From Zerene cesonia (lineage: Eukaryota; Arthropoda; Insecta; Lepidoptera; Pieridae), in contig NC_052115.1 of assembly GCF_012273895.1 (NCBI RefSeq), positions 8,115,183-8,179,182 on the forward strand: 64,000 bases of DNA. Direction: 5' to 3'. Shown here in pieces: positions 22,601-34,109 of this stretch; the stretch's first letter is position 1, and the number at the start of each line of letters is the position of its first letter. The notes under the pieces were generated by a model. The model worked only from the letters and a program-made list of their open reading frames with translations. It did not search any database and had not been told where the DNA came from. A program made the position numbers and the translations under genes.

Positions 22601-25600
22601 ATCGCTAAGATCAAGGAGGTTACGGGCAATGACGATCTTGCTTTTGAGGTGAGGAATCATTTGTTAATCTGATTTGATGCTTTAAAACTTATAACAATAA
22701 CGTAGCAAAAAGACGGACTGGTTATACGTCGAATATATATTTATAAGCCGCGCTCTTTCACTCTCACAAATAAAATTGATTACATCTCGCTCTTTCGCCG
22801 CGAGTCGGACAATTACCTTAATGAGGAATCATATTGCGATTACAGCGTGCATAATGTAACTGTAAAAGCTTTTTCGCCTATAACTAGTTTTTTCTTATTT
22901 AATTTAAACTTGTTATGTACTGTTTTTGATAACTTGTGTTTACCATTATTTTTAAAATACCCACACATCATTAATATTATGTGAATAACAATAAATCTCA
23001 TGTGATATTTTTTATATTTATTATTTACAATTTTGTGGAGTCAATCCACAATTTAATGTTTAATTAAATATCAATAATGTTTTCTAGCAAATAAGTTTGT
23101 TTGTCAAAATTTTTTCATAGGAACAAGATATAGAAGGTGATTTCGACCCAGAAGAGCATGACAAACGTATGAAGGAGTTGTTTGATGAACAGTTCTATGG
23201 GCAGGCTGATGATGAGAAACCTGTCTTTCCAGATCTCGATGAAGAGCTGGAAATTGGTAAATACTACTAATATTATAAACACAAAAGTTTATGGATGTTT
23301 GTATTAAACGTACTATTTCACGCGAAAGCAGCTTCTGTGTGAAATTTGGTACAGAGGCCAATTATGGTCCGGATTAGCACATAGGCTACATTTTACCCGG
23401 GTACCAGTAAAAAAAGTAAAGGAAGCTTTTATTGATTTAAAATTAAAGCTATAGAAACGAAAGTTATACATAATAATTTATTATTTTTTTCTTTTTTATA
23501 TGTCATAGCGGGCAACTGAGCTGGTGGTTCGCCTGATGGTAAGCGATCACCAACGCCCATGAACATTCGCAATGGTAGTGATTCTGCGCATGCGCTGCCC
23601 GCTTTTAACGGGTAAGGGAAAAGGGCGTCCGGCTCCCTCACTCACCGTACGAAACAAAGTGGCATTCCACTATTTCACGCCGGTTTTCTGTGGGGGTGTG
23701 GTACTTCCCCGGTGCAAGCTGGTCCAATTCGTGCCGAAGCGTGCTCGACTCCCACAATAAAAATACCAAATCTCATGTACAGAGGTTCAAAAATTCTGAA
23801 TATATTTTGTTGCAGAAAACTGGGAAAACTATGAGAATGAGAAGCAAAATGTTCCGAATGAGGATGGACCGCATTGTGAAGATGAAGATTTTAATGTAAG
23901 AGAGATTTATTAAATAATATTAAAGATTCTAGTTATTCTGTTATTTGGTGAAAACAAAAAACTAAGGAACTCCATTTAACAATATAACACATACAGTTAT
24001 TTGAAATGAATAAATATTTAACAATTACAAGATATTGAAAAAAAATAAAAAACATTTCGTAATACCTTTCGTTATTTAAATTTTGACAGATGGACGCAGA
24101 CTACGACCCCAAGAAGGCAAAAGAGAATCTTGTTGAAGAATTAAAAAGAAATGTGGGCAAGAAACGCAGAAACCGAAAGAGGAAGTCCAAGCTCGCCGAG
24201 ATATTGGCCGAAGATAAGCCCAAGTTTGTGCCCGATGTTGAGAAAACATACAGTGAATTCATGGAGGAGTATTATAAAATGGATTGTGAGGATGTGATAG
24301 GAGGTGATTTGCCGACCAGGTTCAAGTACAGGGAGGTTGTGCCGAATGATTATGGACTTAGTATAGAGGAGGTAAGGCATATTTTTAATATAGAACTGTG
24401 TTAAAGGCACTGTAATTTAAATGAAGGAAATAATGTTGATTTAAAGTGCCTTTTTTCAAATGCTTTATGACCTAAGTTTGAAAGAGATATGGGAAAGATT
24501 TATTTAACATTTTCAATAGAGAAAATAGAATGTATCAATGATTTAAATGTATTTCAGATATTGCTAGCTGATGATAAGGAACTTACTCAGTGGGTGCCTT
24601 TGAAGAAAATAGTGAAATATCGTCCCGAAAATGTAGAAAAGAGCGAAGTGAATACATACAGACAGAAAGCAGCTGATGAGAGACTTAAACGAAAAGTACT
24701 GCCAAGCTTGTTCAAGGATTTACCTGAGTAAGTTACAATTGAAAGTAGAATTAATTCAGTATAAAGAGAAGAAGAATCTTTCAATCGTCAGAATTTCCGA
24801 ATTTTCTAGATATAATCCAGTGGTAAACGGATTCTTATTGTAAAATTGAAAAGTAAACTTAATTTCTGCTATGTGTATGTATAATAAAGTATAATTGTTA
24901 TTCGTTTTTTTAAGGGAGCCAGAAGTAGTTGTACCCATTGAAGAAACAATCAAGAAGAAGAAAAAGAAAAAGAAGAAAAACAAAGCTAAAAACGAGGATG
25001 TAGCTGAAGTGAGTAACAATGGTGAGGCTACAGAACAAAATGAAGTTATTGAAAGTAATGATATGGAAGTAACGAATGAAGTAAAGATAAAGAAGAATAA
25101 GAAAAAGAAACACAAATATGAGGATAGTCAAAACCCATCAGAAATGAATGCAGAAAATAATAGCAAGAATGTGGTTGATGATGACGTAAGTAATGTAAAT
25201 GACAAAGACAATAATAGCGCAATAGATGTTAATGAAGGTAGAAAGAAAAAGAAACAGAAAACAACTGATGCAAGTAGCAGTGTACAAATAAACGGTGATA
25301 ATGAAGTTGTTGAAGAAAATGAACAAATTAATAAAGATTCTAAAAAGAAAAAGAAAAATAAGCAAACTAACAAGGATTCAGATAATATTCAATCAAACAG
25401 TGAAATAACACAATCTAACACTGAAAAATCAATAAATAATATTATAGTCACTAATTTCGGCAAGAAAAAGAAGCGTAATTCATTCACAGTTGAGGATGTT
25501 CATTCTGAATTTAGTAAAGCAAGCACAAACGGTGTTTTCAATAAAACGCAAGGGCAAAAAAGAAAAGCTAATTTCAATGATGATCGAAATGCACCGAAAA

Positions 25601-25764
25601 AGAAGAAAAATAAAAAACAATATAATAATGAGATGAAAAAGACTTCGAATGATAAGTCTAGTGATAATAAAAATCCCTTATCAAAATTATCAGATGAGAG
25701 ATTAAAAGCTTATGGCTTGAATCCTAAGAAGTACAGGAGTTTCTTGAAATACAAAAAGTTTTAA
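19626..25764 (+). CDS. KRI1: KRI1 homolog, ribosome biogenesis factor
   Basis: Kri1 is a nucleolar protein needed for 40S subunit assembly in yeast. Exons: 19626-19743, 19826-20026, 20315-20445, 20970-21118, 21652-21796, 22439-22648, 23121-23256, 23816-23895, 24090-24371, 24558-24727, 24915-25764; joined they give 823 aa with all phases consistent. Visible features: an N-terminal YDRWREKEELHK segment, acidic runs (Asp6 in exon 3), the family core around residues 249-318 (LKRYPRT, then a Lys/Arg/Glu helix), the segment with KPKFVPDVEKTYSEF about residues 430-445, and a Lys-rich tail ending SDERLKAYGLNPKKYRSF. The last exon is 850 bases and low in complexity (repeated KKKKK). Introns carry several Helitron-like elements and a tRNA-like unit. 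A poly(A) signal AATAAA is at 25817-25822. Start chosen as the first ATG with a family-like N-terminus. Confidence 0.93.
20606..20935 (+). mobile_element. Helitron-like element interrupted by another
   Basis: Outer element fragments 20606-20691 (AACTTCGCTGAGTGAT) and 20893-20935 (ATATGTACCATGGATGAAGCC ... CTAG) match one element type seen whole at 11600-11780. The inner element 20692-20892 separates them. Confidence 0.6.
20692..20892 (+). mobile_element. Helitron-like element, main subfamily (nested)
   Basis: A|TCCTACTAATATTATAAAT to GGGGCGCAG-CTAG|T, 201 bp, in KRI1 intron 3. Confidence 0.8.
21158..21364 (+). mobile_element. Helitron-like element, main subfamily
   Basis: TCCTACTTCCTATTAATATTA start with a small 5' duplication and CGCAG-CTAG|T end, in KRI1 intron 4. 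Confidence 0.75.
22101..22172 (+). tRNA. tRNA-like Pol III gene, isotype unclear (possible pseudogene)
   Basis: A full cloverleaf can be drawn: acceptor TCACGGG/CTCGTGA (22101-22107, 22165-22171), D stem GCC/GGC (22110-22112, 22122-22124), anticodon stem TTGCT/GGCAA (22126-22130, 22138-22142), 5-base variable loop, T stem GCAGG/CCTGC with loop TTCGAAT (22148-22164). The A box TGGCCGAGAGG and B box GGTTCGAATCC are intact and a T6 terminator follows at 22177-22182. The anticodon loop is ACGGTTA, so the formal anticodon is GGT (Thr), but position 33 is C rather than U. The D arm is Ser/Leu-like although the long variable arm of those tRNAs is absent. It lies in KRI1 intron 5, same strand. It may be a tRNA pseudogene or the head of a tRNA-derived element. 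Confidence 0.5.
23262..23400 (+). mobile_element. Truncated Helitron-like element
   Basis: TACTAATATTATAAAC and TTTCACGCGAAAGC mark a diverged 5' part; no clear CTAG end. KRI1 intron 7, immediately after the exon 7 donor. Confidence 0.5.
23490..23765 (+). repeat. 'GGTGGTTCGCCTGATGG' lepidopteran-type repeat
   Basis: A 275-bp block with TGGTGGTTCGCCTGATGG, CCGTACGAAACAAAG, TTTCACGCC and GTGCCGAAGCGTGCTCGA. Related blocks: 40020-40185 (plus), 52190-52390 and about 61390-61555 (inverted), and a fragment near 8975-9110. Origin unknown to me; probably a retroposed or DNA element. Confidence 0.65.
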
Positions 25765-25875
25765 GTTCTCGTTTATGTAAATATATAAAATAAAATACAA
25801 TTTGTAGAATATATTTAATAAAATTATATACATTTATATTTTTTTTGTTCTTACGCTTGAATTCCCTATATATAA

Positions 25876-26085
25876 TCCTACTAATATTATAAATGCGAAA
25901 GTACACACACATCCTCACAGATGTGTGTGTATTTGTTGCATTTTCACGCAAATACTACTGAACCGATTGCAATGATATTTGGTACGTAGACAGCTGGACA
26001 ACTGGAATAATATATAGGCAACTTTTTATCCCGATATTCCTACTGGATACGGACTTACGCGGGTGAATCCGCGGGGCTCAGCTAG
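25876..26085 (+). mobile_element. Helitron-like element, main subfamily
   Basis: A|TCCTACTAATATTATAAAT to GGGGCTCAG-CTAG|T, with an internal inverted ACACACATCC/GGATGTGTGT-type pair near its start. Confidence 0.75.
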
Positions 26086-26232
26086 TCTTATATATATAAA
26101 AGAAAGTGTTAGTTACACTATTAATAACTCAAGAACGGAATAACCGGTTTGCTTGAAAATTTGCGCAGAGGTAGCTTAGAATCAGGAGACGTACATAAGA
26201 ATGTTTTTATCTCAGAAATTAGCTTTGGCTAG
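26086..26232 (+). mobile_element. Helitron-like element, second subfamily, abutting
   Basis: Starts TCTTATATATATAAAAGAAAG at the very base after the CTAG of the previous element and ends CTAG|T; related to 7099-7316. Confidence 0.6.
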
Positions 26233-27066
26233 TTTCGCAAATATCATTCGAAATAATTTTTTGTTTAAAAAACGGGCAACTTAATTGAAATATAAATTGA
26301 TTTGTTTTTATACATTTTCTATAGAACATTATTGTTTATGAAATCATTTTGAACATGCCATGCCAGACATTTATTTCTCTACGTGTGACATATATTTGGC
26401 TATCTAAATACTATTAGAATATTAATAAAATCATAACATAATTAAAAGCTTTAAAGCAACTGCTGAAAAAAGGGAAATCGTTGAAACAGTCCTCAGAACG
26501 TGTCTGGCAATGTTCAATAATATTTTAAATAATAAACATTACTCGATGGGGCATATTTTAATCCTTTTAGATCTAATATCGCGGTGTGGCGGCATTTGGT
26601 TCTAGGCACCTCGAGAAGTACTCGTTAGATATTAATCGAGTTTAGAATGAAACCACATGATACGTATTAGTTTTAAATTGTTTTTAATTAAAAGTACGAA
26701 ACTTTTAGGGATAATTAATTTTAAACATAGAAAAGCCGACCAACTCAAACGAATTAGGATAGGTATTTAACGAAATAATATATATAAAGAGAAGTACTAG
26801 TAATACGAGGATACAAGTTTTCCTGATGAACATAAAACAGCCCCTAATTACAACTGACACACGCTGCTTACAATGGTACATAAAGAAATTGAAATGAAAA
26901 AAGGAATTTTTATAATAATTACCGATGATAAAATTATTTAAAAACATTAGGTAAGCAGGCAATATAAAGTGTAAAGTATTTTTATAGTCTCTGGTCTACA
27001 TGTTTCTTGTACTTGACAGCTGTCGACGAGTTACTCGACGGTCAAAGTGACAGTTCTTCTCATAAC

Positions 27067-27096
27067 CTCTTTTTCGGCGAGCCGTGTTGTGTGCAG
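27067..27096 (+). promoter_or_regulatory. RpS9 non-coding first exon with TOP-like pyrimidine tract
   Basis: CTCTTTTTCGGCG resembles the 5' terminal oligopyrimidine start of ribosomal protein mRNAs. The segment ends GTGCAG|GTGCGT (donor after 27096), and a matching acceptor TATAG lies at 27480, nine bases before the RpS9 ATG. TSS and exon are inferred. Confidence 0.5.
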
Positions 27097-27489
27097 GTGC
27101 GTTGTGATATAGTTATATGTAAATAATTTAAAAAGGTGTGAAATTTATATATATTCGGAAAAATAAAACTGCATTACTAATGATAAAAGTGTCGATCTCA
27201 ATTTTGCCCATTTGGGATATGGTTACAGTTACGAATAAAACCGATGGAAATAGATTAATTTTACAACAGTTACTAAAACTGCGAAACGGAGTTTACGTTT
27301 GAAATTTGTGATAAGTCGTTTATTTCTATCAATTGTCGTAATATATAATTTTATTTAATTAATTTTGTCACCGAAATATTTCTGGAAATTTTGTGAAATT
27401 CCTTCTATCTCAATGACTCTTTCAAACTCACCGGCCTATTCAGTATAGTGTGGTATTATAATCGACTTTTATATCTATAGCTCGCCATC

Positions 27490-29126
27490 ATGGTGAACAA
27501 CCGTGTGCCGTCAGTCTTTTCCAAGACATACGTGACGCCCCGTCGTCCCTTCGAAAAGGCGCGTCTTGACCAGGAGTTGAAGATCATCGGTGAATATGGT
27601 CTGAGGAACAAGCGTGAGGTCTGGAGGGTTAAGTACACGCTGGCTAGGATCCGTAAGGCTGCCCGTGAGTTGCTCACCCTTGAAGAGAAGGATCCCAAGA
27701 GATTGTTCGAAGGTAAGTGTGTTTTGTACATTGGGATACTTTTGACTGGCTAAAATTAGGTTATGTTTATAAATACAATACAACGCGACGGTTTTACACG
27801 TGTTAGGACCATTTTACACTTAATTCATTAAAATTCAAATTAGTTTATATAAGTTCAACTTTACAAAGTCATGCATAAGATTAACTTATTTTTAAAATGA
27901 TGAACAATTATGGCAACCTCTTGACATATAATAAATTGATGATTCTATAATACTGAACTACTAATTTTTATTCTATAATTTTGCTCAATACGTAAATCCT
28001 TTCTTACAAGCAAATTTTCCGTTCAGGTAATGCGCTGTTGCGTCGTCTGGTCAGAATCGGTGTGTTGGATGAGAAACAAATGAAACTCGATTACGTGTTG
28101 GGTCTCAAGATTGAGGACTTTTTGGAGCGCCGTCTGCAGACTCAGGTGTTCAAGGCTGGTCTCGCCAAGTCTATCCATCATGCTAGGATCCTCATCAGAC
28201 AGAGACACATTCGGTGAGTTGTTTTCAGAGCGTTTGTGTTTTCTGTTTTATATATGTGCATTAAACACAAGATTATATTTAGTTGTATCAATTAATGTTA
28301 ATTAATTGATTGATGAAATATCCCATGTTCTGAGATCAACATGAGATATTATATCAGGTAATGATACCATAGAAAATAGTATTCAAATATTATATGAATG
28401 GTTCAATATAACCTATGGTTTCATTGAAGGAAACATTTTATGCAATATGTGTGTGGTATTTGATAATGCAATCAAATGCAGGTGAGCGCAGCATTCCCGG
28501 GTGAGGCCGGTTTGAACTTGCATATTTTATCATAAAGACCACTTGATTCTCAACTTGAGATCAATGTCTTGAAATTTTTGCTCTGTTGAGCTTTATGAGG
28601 TAAGGATGTTTAATCCAATACATAGCCATTATTATTAATATATAAATAAATAGACATACATATGTACATACTTGTTGTACTATTTAAGAACATTAGATTT
28701 AACATTTATGTTGGTTGGTTAGTAGAAATAACTGTTAGTTGCTGGCAAGTTCTGTTTTTTAGTCCAACACGGCTAGCTCAATTATTTGTCAAGTTCTTCA
28801 ACATAATAATAAAGAATATTATATCATATAGGATTTTGGTATCAATGATTGATCTATGTGATAAAGAATTATTGCATTTTAGAAAAAACAACTGTCTCCA
28901 CCTGACTATGTATGACTATGACTGTACTAATGCAAAAACTCCACATTCCAGTGTCCGCAAGCAAGTGGTGAACATCCCATCATTCATTGTCCGTCTGGAC
29001 TCTGGCAAACACATCGACTTCTCGCTGAAGTCACCATTCGGCGGCGGCAGGCCCGGCCGTGTCAAGAGGAAGAACCTCCGCAAGGGACAGGGCGGCGGCG
29101 CTACCAACGACGAAGAGGAAGATTAG
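27490..29126 (+). CDS. RpS9: 40S ribosomal protein S9
   Basis: Structural protein of the small ribosomal subunit (uS4 family), which binds 18S rRNA. Exons 27490-27712, 28027-28213, 28952-29126 give 194 aa, the usual eukaryotic length. Start MVNNRVPSVFSKTYVTPRRP; the S4 RNA-binding domain covers roughly residues 108-170 (RRLQTQVFKAGLAKSIHHAR); the end is ...GGGATNDEEED. Codon use is GC-biased compared with neighbours, as expected for a highly expressed gene. A poly(A) signal AATAAA overlaps the region just after the stop (29130-29135). Intron 3 is 738 bases and was checked for box C/D snoRNAs without a convincing one. Confidence 0.98.
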
Positions 29127-29959
29127 ACTAATAAACTGATGTTTATACATTATTTTGGGTTTTATTAGTGTTGTTTTTTTGATCTCCATATGACAACTAG
29201 CCTTACGAACATCTAGTATCGTCGTCGTCGTCTCAGTGCTGAAATTATAGAGATCCTTATTACGATGTAACTCAAAAAAAAAAAGCGTTAAAGATACATG
29301 TACAAGTAAAAGCATGATTTTTTTCCTGAGTAAATTAATAACTCTGTTTTTATTTAATTCGAATAATTGTCATCTCGTTTTATGCTGGAAATTAAAAAAT
29401 ACGACAATATGAACAGCTACTGTATTGGTTATAGTAGGGGAGGCCAATATGCTAAATGTGTATTTACTCGAGCGTCTCGGAAACGCTGGAATTCGCAGAT
29501 AACGAAAACAGGGAATGAAGTCTATATTTTTTTAATTTTAGCGGTTGTGAAGTTGCACGATTCTTTTTATTGAAAATAAAGATATTAGGGGTTAATTACA
29601 ACACACAATCTGACGATTTCAATGTAACCTTACAGAATTATCGATATTTTTTAATTTCCTGCGGCTCCTGTGAGTGGACCCACCAATACTACGCGTACTT
29701 TCTGAAGGTACTTAGCAATACGTAAGGTACCTTCTATTATATAAATCTGACGCCGGACGCGCTCTAGTAAATCCCAAAATCCCCTACTACTATTAAATGG
29801 TTTAGAATTTAATAATTCATGTCAATTAATAAAAAATTATAATCGGAAAATTAATAGGGATGTGAAATTATAAGTAGGGACTTTTGTTTAAAACATTTAT
29901 TACAGTCAACAAAATAAACTAACACGTTACATGACATACCCATAAAGTTTCAATTACCA

Positions 29960-30326
29960 TCCCTACTAATCCCTACTAATATTATAAATGCGAAAGTAAC
30001 TCTGTCTGTCTGTCTGTCTGTTACGCTTTCACGCCTAAACCACTGAACCGATTTTTACAAAATTTGATATGAAGATAGAAATGAACTTGGGAAAGAACAT
30101 AGGATACTTTTTATCGCGAAAAAAGGGTAGAAAGGGTTGAAAGAGGGGATGAAAGTTTGTATGAAAGTTCGTTATTGTCAAACCGATTTTGATGAAACTT
30201 GGTATAAAGATGGAGATGAACGTGGGAAAGAACAAACCACACTTTTTGATGCGAAGAAAATACTCCTTACCGTGTCGCGCGATATAAGCGAATTCTACGC
30301 GGGCGAAGCCGCGGGCGAAAAGCTAG
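29960..30326 (+). mobile_element. Helitron-like element, long subfamily
   Basis: A|TCCCTACTAATCCCTACTAAT start and GCCGCGGGCGAAAAG-CTAG|T end. It carries an internal duplication of the ACCGATTTTxAxxAAACTTG / GGGAAAGAACA block and CTGT tetranucleotide repeats. Confidence 0.75.
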
Positions 30327-30357
30327 TATAAAATATTATAACAGATACATTTTGCCA

Positions 30358-30395
30358 AGTTATCTTACAATGAAAACAATCATTGTAAGATAACT
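30358..30395. repeat. Perfect 16-bp hairpin
   Basis: AGTTATCTTACAATGA and its exact complement separated by AAACAA, 32 bases after a Helitron-like element end. Confidence 0.75.
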
Positions 30396-31076
30396 ATTAT
30401 ATTTTATTTAAATGTGAGTGCACTGCATTGTGGTTTTCTTCTGTTAAACTTAAAATAACAATTAAATTATAATAAATATTACTTCCTTTTGTAATTATTC
30501 CGTAGTTATTGAAACTTTAAGTATAATATATGTATATGTATTGATCAAAATTAAATACATAATACTCGAATTACAAGATATTAATCTAGTGCGTTTGTCA
30601 CACCGAGAGTAAAAATTTAAATGACAAATCCATAAATTATTAAATGAAATAAATTAAAATGTATAATTATTTACAGAGCCTCATTGTTAAGTTCACAAAA
30701 GTCGATATGTAAAAGCTACGAGGAATGTATATTTGCTAAAATATAATATTCCATACCATTGAAAATACAATACTATACAATATAAAACTTATTAATACCT
30801 CAAATATTACAACTCTACATTAATTTATCTAATAGATAATAAATAATAATATAATTTTGAATTTGTGATGCTCGTTAAAAAGCTTGACCGCTCTAAAGTA
30901 TGAAGATGTGAGTGCATACATTTTCAAATAGAATTAAAAAGTAAAAACACTATTTGCATTTTTTAACTTATCTTATACATCTAAAACAGCAAGAATGGCA
31001 ATCCAAATCTGTTATGGAATACGAAAACTTGAAGTTTAAAGCGGTCAAGGATATTGCAAAGAACTGAATTTATCCA

Positions 31077-31251
31077 TCTATACTAATACTGAAAAGAAGA
31101 AATATTTGTATGTAAGTACGTTTGTAATGTATTGATATAAAAACTGATGGTCCGATTTAAAAAATTCTTTTAATATTAGAAAGCTGCAACTTCACTGAGT
31201 GACAGACTATATAAGTTTACGGGCGTAGGCGCGCCCGGGGCGAACAGCTAG
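31077..31251 (+). mobile_element. Helitron-like element touching the PGPEP1 stop codon
   Basis: A|TCTATACTAATACTG to GGGGCGAACAG-CTAG|T. Its CTAG end is four bases from the stop codon (31256-31258) of the minus-strand pyroglutamyl-peptidase gene. Confidence 0.75.
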
Positions 31252-31255
31252 TTAA

Positions 31256-34109
31256 TCATAAATCATTTTCATCTATGTCAGCTTCCTTCTCTAGTCTCTG
31301 GTCCAAAAGCTTCACTTGTTCTAAGCACAAATCGAGGATTCTCTCAAGAGCCCGCGCGGTTTGTTCTGAGCTGTATATTTTTAAATCTGGAACGTGTACA
31401 AATAATGTACGCGTGTTGTCGAAACTCAGCGATGTGTAGTAGATGTATTCACAGAGATATCTGAAAATTAAGAAATTAATTTTTACAAGTACAGTTTGAA
31501 AAATAAGAAATAATAGAAAAATACGATCATAGGGCGGTATTTACTCCGCCCCCTTCGCCGTATCGTGGCGACGTCTTATACAGATCAACAACCCATGATT
31601 GTTTTTCAAAGAAGTATAAATGTATTTTTCTTTAAAAATTAATATAGATGGTATACATTACATAGAGGCAATCTAAGAGGGGATTTCATTAATTTCATGT
31701 GTGTATTGATCTGTAAAGATTGCTGCTCTCAACGTGACTCCTGAATAAAATGGCTGATTTTTATGTGATTTTCGAGAGCTGATGTCACATTATTTTTTTT
31801 AATATTATCTACCACACAGAGTGCCAAATTTCATACTTATAAAAAGGCGTACAAAGTTTTGCCTCACATAATATAATTCATACATAATTTAATCTATACT
31901 AATATTAAAAAGTTTGTTTGAACGCACTAATCGCAGGAACCACTGGTCCGATTTGAAAAAATATTTCAGTGTTAGATAGCCCATTTATTCAGGAAGGTTA
32001 TAGGCTATATATGTACCACGGACGAAGCCTGGGCGGACCGTTAGTACAATAAAAGCAGTAAAATATACAGCATTTGTTATGTGCTATCTTATCTAAGTGC
32101 AGTGTCAACATGATATGAGAAACAATAGATGCAAATAGGTGCATGAATTTATTATTAGGTATGTAGTATCGATATCAGAAAATGAATTTGTACTACTTAT
32201 TGTTGTGTAGTGTGGAATGAAAAATATGTAGGCGTTTTTAACTTATTCACTTATAATAACAGAAAAAAAAGATATTTCAACGAGAGAAGCGCGTGCGATG
32301 TACGAATAGTTATATCAGTTAGTAATGCGAAAGTTTGTAAGGATGTGTGTATTTTTGTTACTCTTTCACGCAAATACACTTCTACTGAACCGATTGAAAT
32401 GAAATTTGGTATGTAGATAGCTGGACAACCGGAATATCATATAGGTAACTTTTTATCCCGATATTCCTACGGGATACGGACTTACGCGGGCGCGGAAGTT
32501 TGAATTATTACGATTTAATTAAATTGTTTTATTACATAGTATTTTCATGTTTGATTTTAGGCGAGTATTTTACATTTGAAAATTAAATTAAAAGAAAATA
32601 ATTATGAACGCGATTTATTCGTTATATTATTTTAACCCGACATTTCGAAATTCGAACACTACGTTTCATAACAGTTTTGAGAGATATAATATTAAATAAA
32701 ATAACTGTATGTTCGTATTTTATGCTTATTTTGATTTTATTTGAACTTGGTTACTCTATTTCACCGGTAATTAAATTTTATTTAGACAAACACATATTCA
32801 ACGGTCATACTGTCTCCAAAATTTTGTACTGAACACAACAAAGGACATGGGGGAAAGAATTGTATAAGTAGAAGCATTATATAACAAATTTACATATCAG
32901 AGCATATTTAACCCTTGGTGGTTGTTTTTTTATATAGATTGTTCAATACATACCTTCCCGCATCTAAAGAAGTTATGGCTTTAGTGCCCTCCGGAGGATC
33001 ATTATTGTTAAAATCATTGCATATTTTTTCCACATCCAGCTTGCTGTGGATCCTTATGGCACCATCGGCACTACAAGTATGATTTGCAGGACATTTGTCG
33101 AAATAGTCTAGTTTTTGATATCCTTTCTTGTGTGCTTGTTTCTCTAATGTAACATCCTTGGCTATAGATGATACACCTACATGTATCACGAGCTAAAAAA
33201 TGAGATAACATTGATTTTTATATTGTTCTAACTATCTCCAGATGTAAAACATCTTAAAATATTGTGATGTCATCGAATGGCAAACAAACTATCACATTTG
33301 TAATATTATTAAGGATTACATCAGGTGTTAAAAGTAATCGCTACATAAGATAATACAGTTGCTTTCTGCTGTCTGTATGCTTAAATAATTTAAATTATGC
33401 AACAGATTTGATGGGATTTTTGTAATAGATAAAGTGATTCAAGAAGTTTGATATGTGTTATAACATTCATTAATCATCCTCGAATAAACGTGTGTGAAAA
33501 CGCGGGAAAAAGCTAGTAATAGGGAATCATAGAAATTTTTGGAACTAAGTAATATTATTATGTGTGTTGTATTAAATTACTGTTGTGCATTACACATGGA
33601 TGTTCTCATTATTAGTTTTGCCAATTGGTTTTCAACAGACGCTTTTATTTAGAAATAAGAATATTATTTATACGATATTTGAGAATAAATACTCGATCCA
33701 CTTGGGATTCAACATGTCGTATTATGTTTTGTTAATTAAAAAATAAATTTAAATCAACCAACGGAACATAAGACATTAGTAGATGTTTAAATATTGTAAC
33801 AATTGATATGATTTTATAATTAACAAGCAGAAATGTAAGTTATTTCGTTTAATTGATGTTGTATCCAAAACTGTCTGTTTTCGGTACCTTTGGTTCGTGC
33901 GTTTCCCACAGCGCAGGAACGAATTCATCAACATTCTCGTAGGTAACAGGCATTTCGATTTGTACAAGTTCCACTTTGTGCTTTTTTTCGATTTCCTCTT
34001 TATTCATAATTTTCACTGCTTCCCAACTTGCGTTCACTGGATGGTTTATATATGGACCAAACCCAGTAATAAGAACAATTGGCTTAAATAAATAATCCAT
34101 GTCGTTCAT
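31256..34109 (-). CDS. PGPEP1: Pyroglutamyl-peptidase I
   Basis: Cytosolic cysteine peptidase (family C15) that removes N-terminal pyroglutamate from peptides. Exons (minus): 33888-34109, 32954-33192, 31256-31460; 221 aa, close to the 209 aa of the human enzyme. N-terminal motif LITGFGPYINHPVNASWEAV is the family hallmark. The catalytic triad is visible: Glu91 (TLEKQAHKKGY), Cys157 (AGRYLCEYIYY) and His176 (FVHVP), with spacing like human Glu85/Cys149/His168. The gene starts 1.06 kb from DNAJC2 in the opposite direction. Intron 2 holds Helitron-like elements and fold-back fragments. A Helitron-like element lies directly after the stop codon and must supply or interrupt the 3' UTR. Confidence 0.93.
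31893..32044 (+). mobile_element. Helitron-like element
   Basis: A|TCTATACTAATATTAAAAAG to GGGCGGACCG-TTAG|T, in PGPEP1 intron 2; the end motif is a TTAG variant of CTAG. Confidence 0.6.
32323..32494 (+). mobile_element. Truncated Helitron-like element, main subfamily
   Basis: Begins inside the element at AATGCGAAAGTTTGTAAGG and stops at ACTTACGCGGGCGCG without the CTAG end. A degraded fold-back F1 fragment follows at about 32545-32665. Confidence 0.65.

Larger units (their letters stand above)
25765..27066. other. Spacer KRI1 to RpS9
   Basis: Holds the KRI1 poly(A) signal (25817-25822), two abutting Helitron-like elements (25876-26085, 26086-26232), then about 800 bases without a recognisable feature up to the RpS9 leader. 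Confidence 0.6.
29127..31255. other. Spacer RpS9 to pyroglutamyl-peptidase (convergent)
   Basis: AT-rich, no coding exon. It contains Helitron-like elements 29960-30326 and 31077-31251, a perfect 16-bp hairpin (30358-30395) and otherwise unmarked sequence. Confidence 0.6.

Noticed and set aside
24756..25373. Phe/Leu-rich minus-strand frames that look like membrane proteins
   Set aside because: Antisense shadow of the lysine-rich last exon of KRI1 (AAG read backwards gives CTT).
28214..28951. Possible box C/D snoRNA in RpS9 intron 3 (TTGATGA near 28310, CTGA near 28331)
   Set aside because: Boxes are too close, no terminal stem and no plausible guide; ribosomal protein introns often host snoRNAs but none is convincing here.
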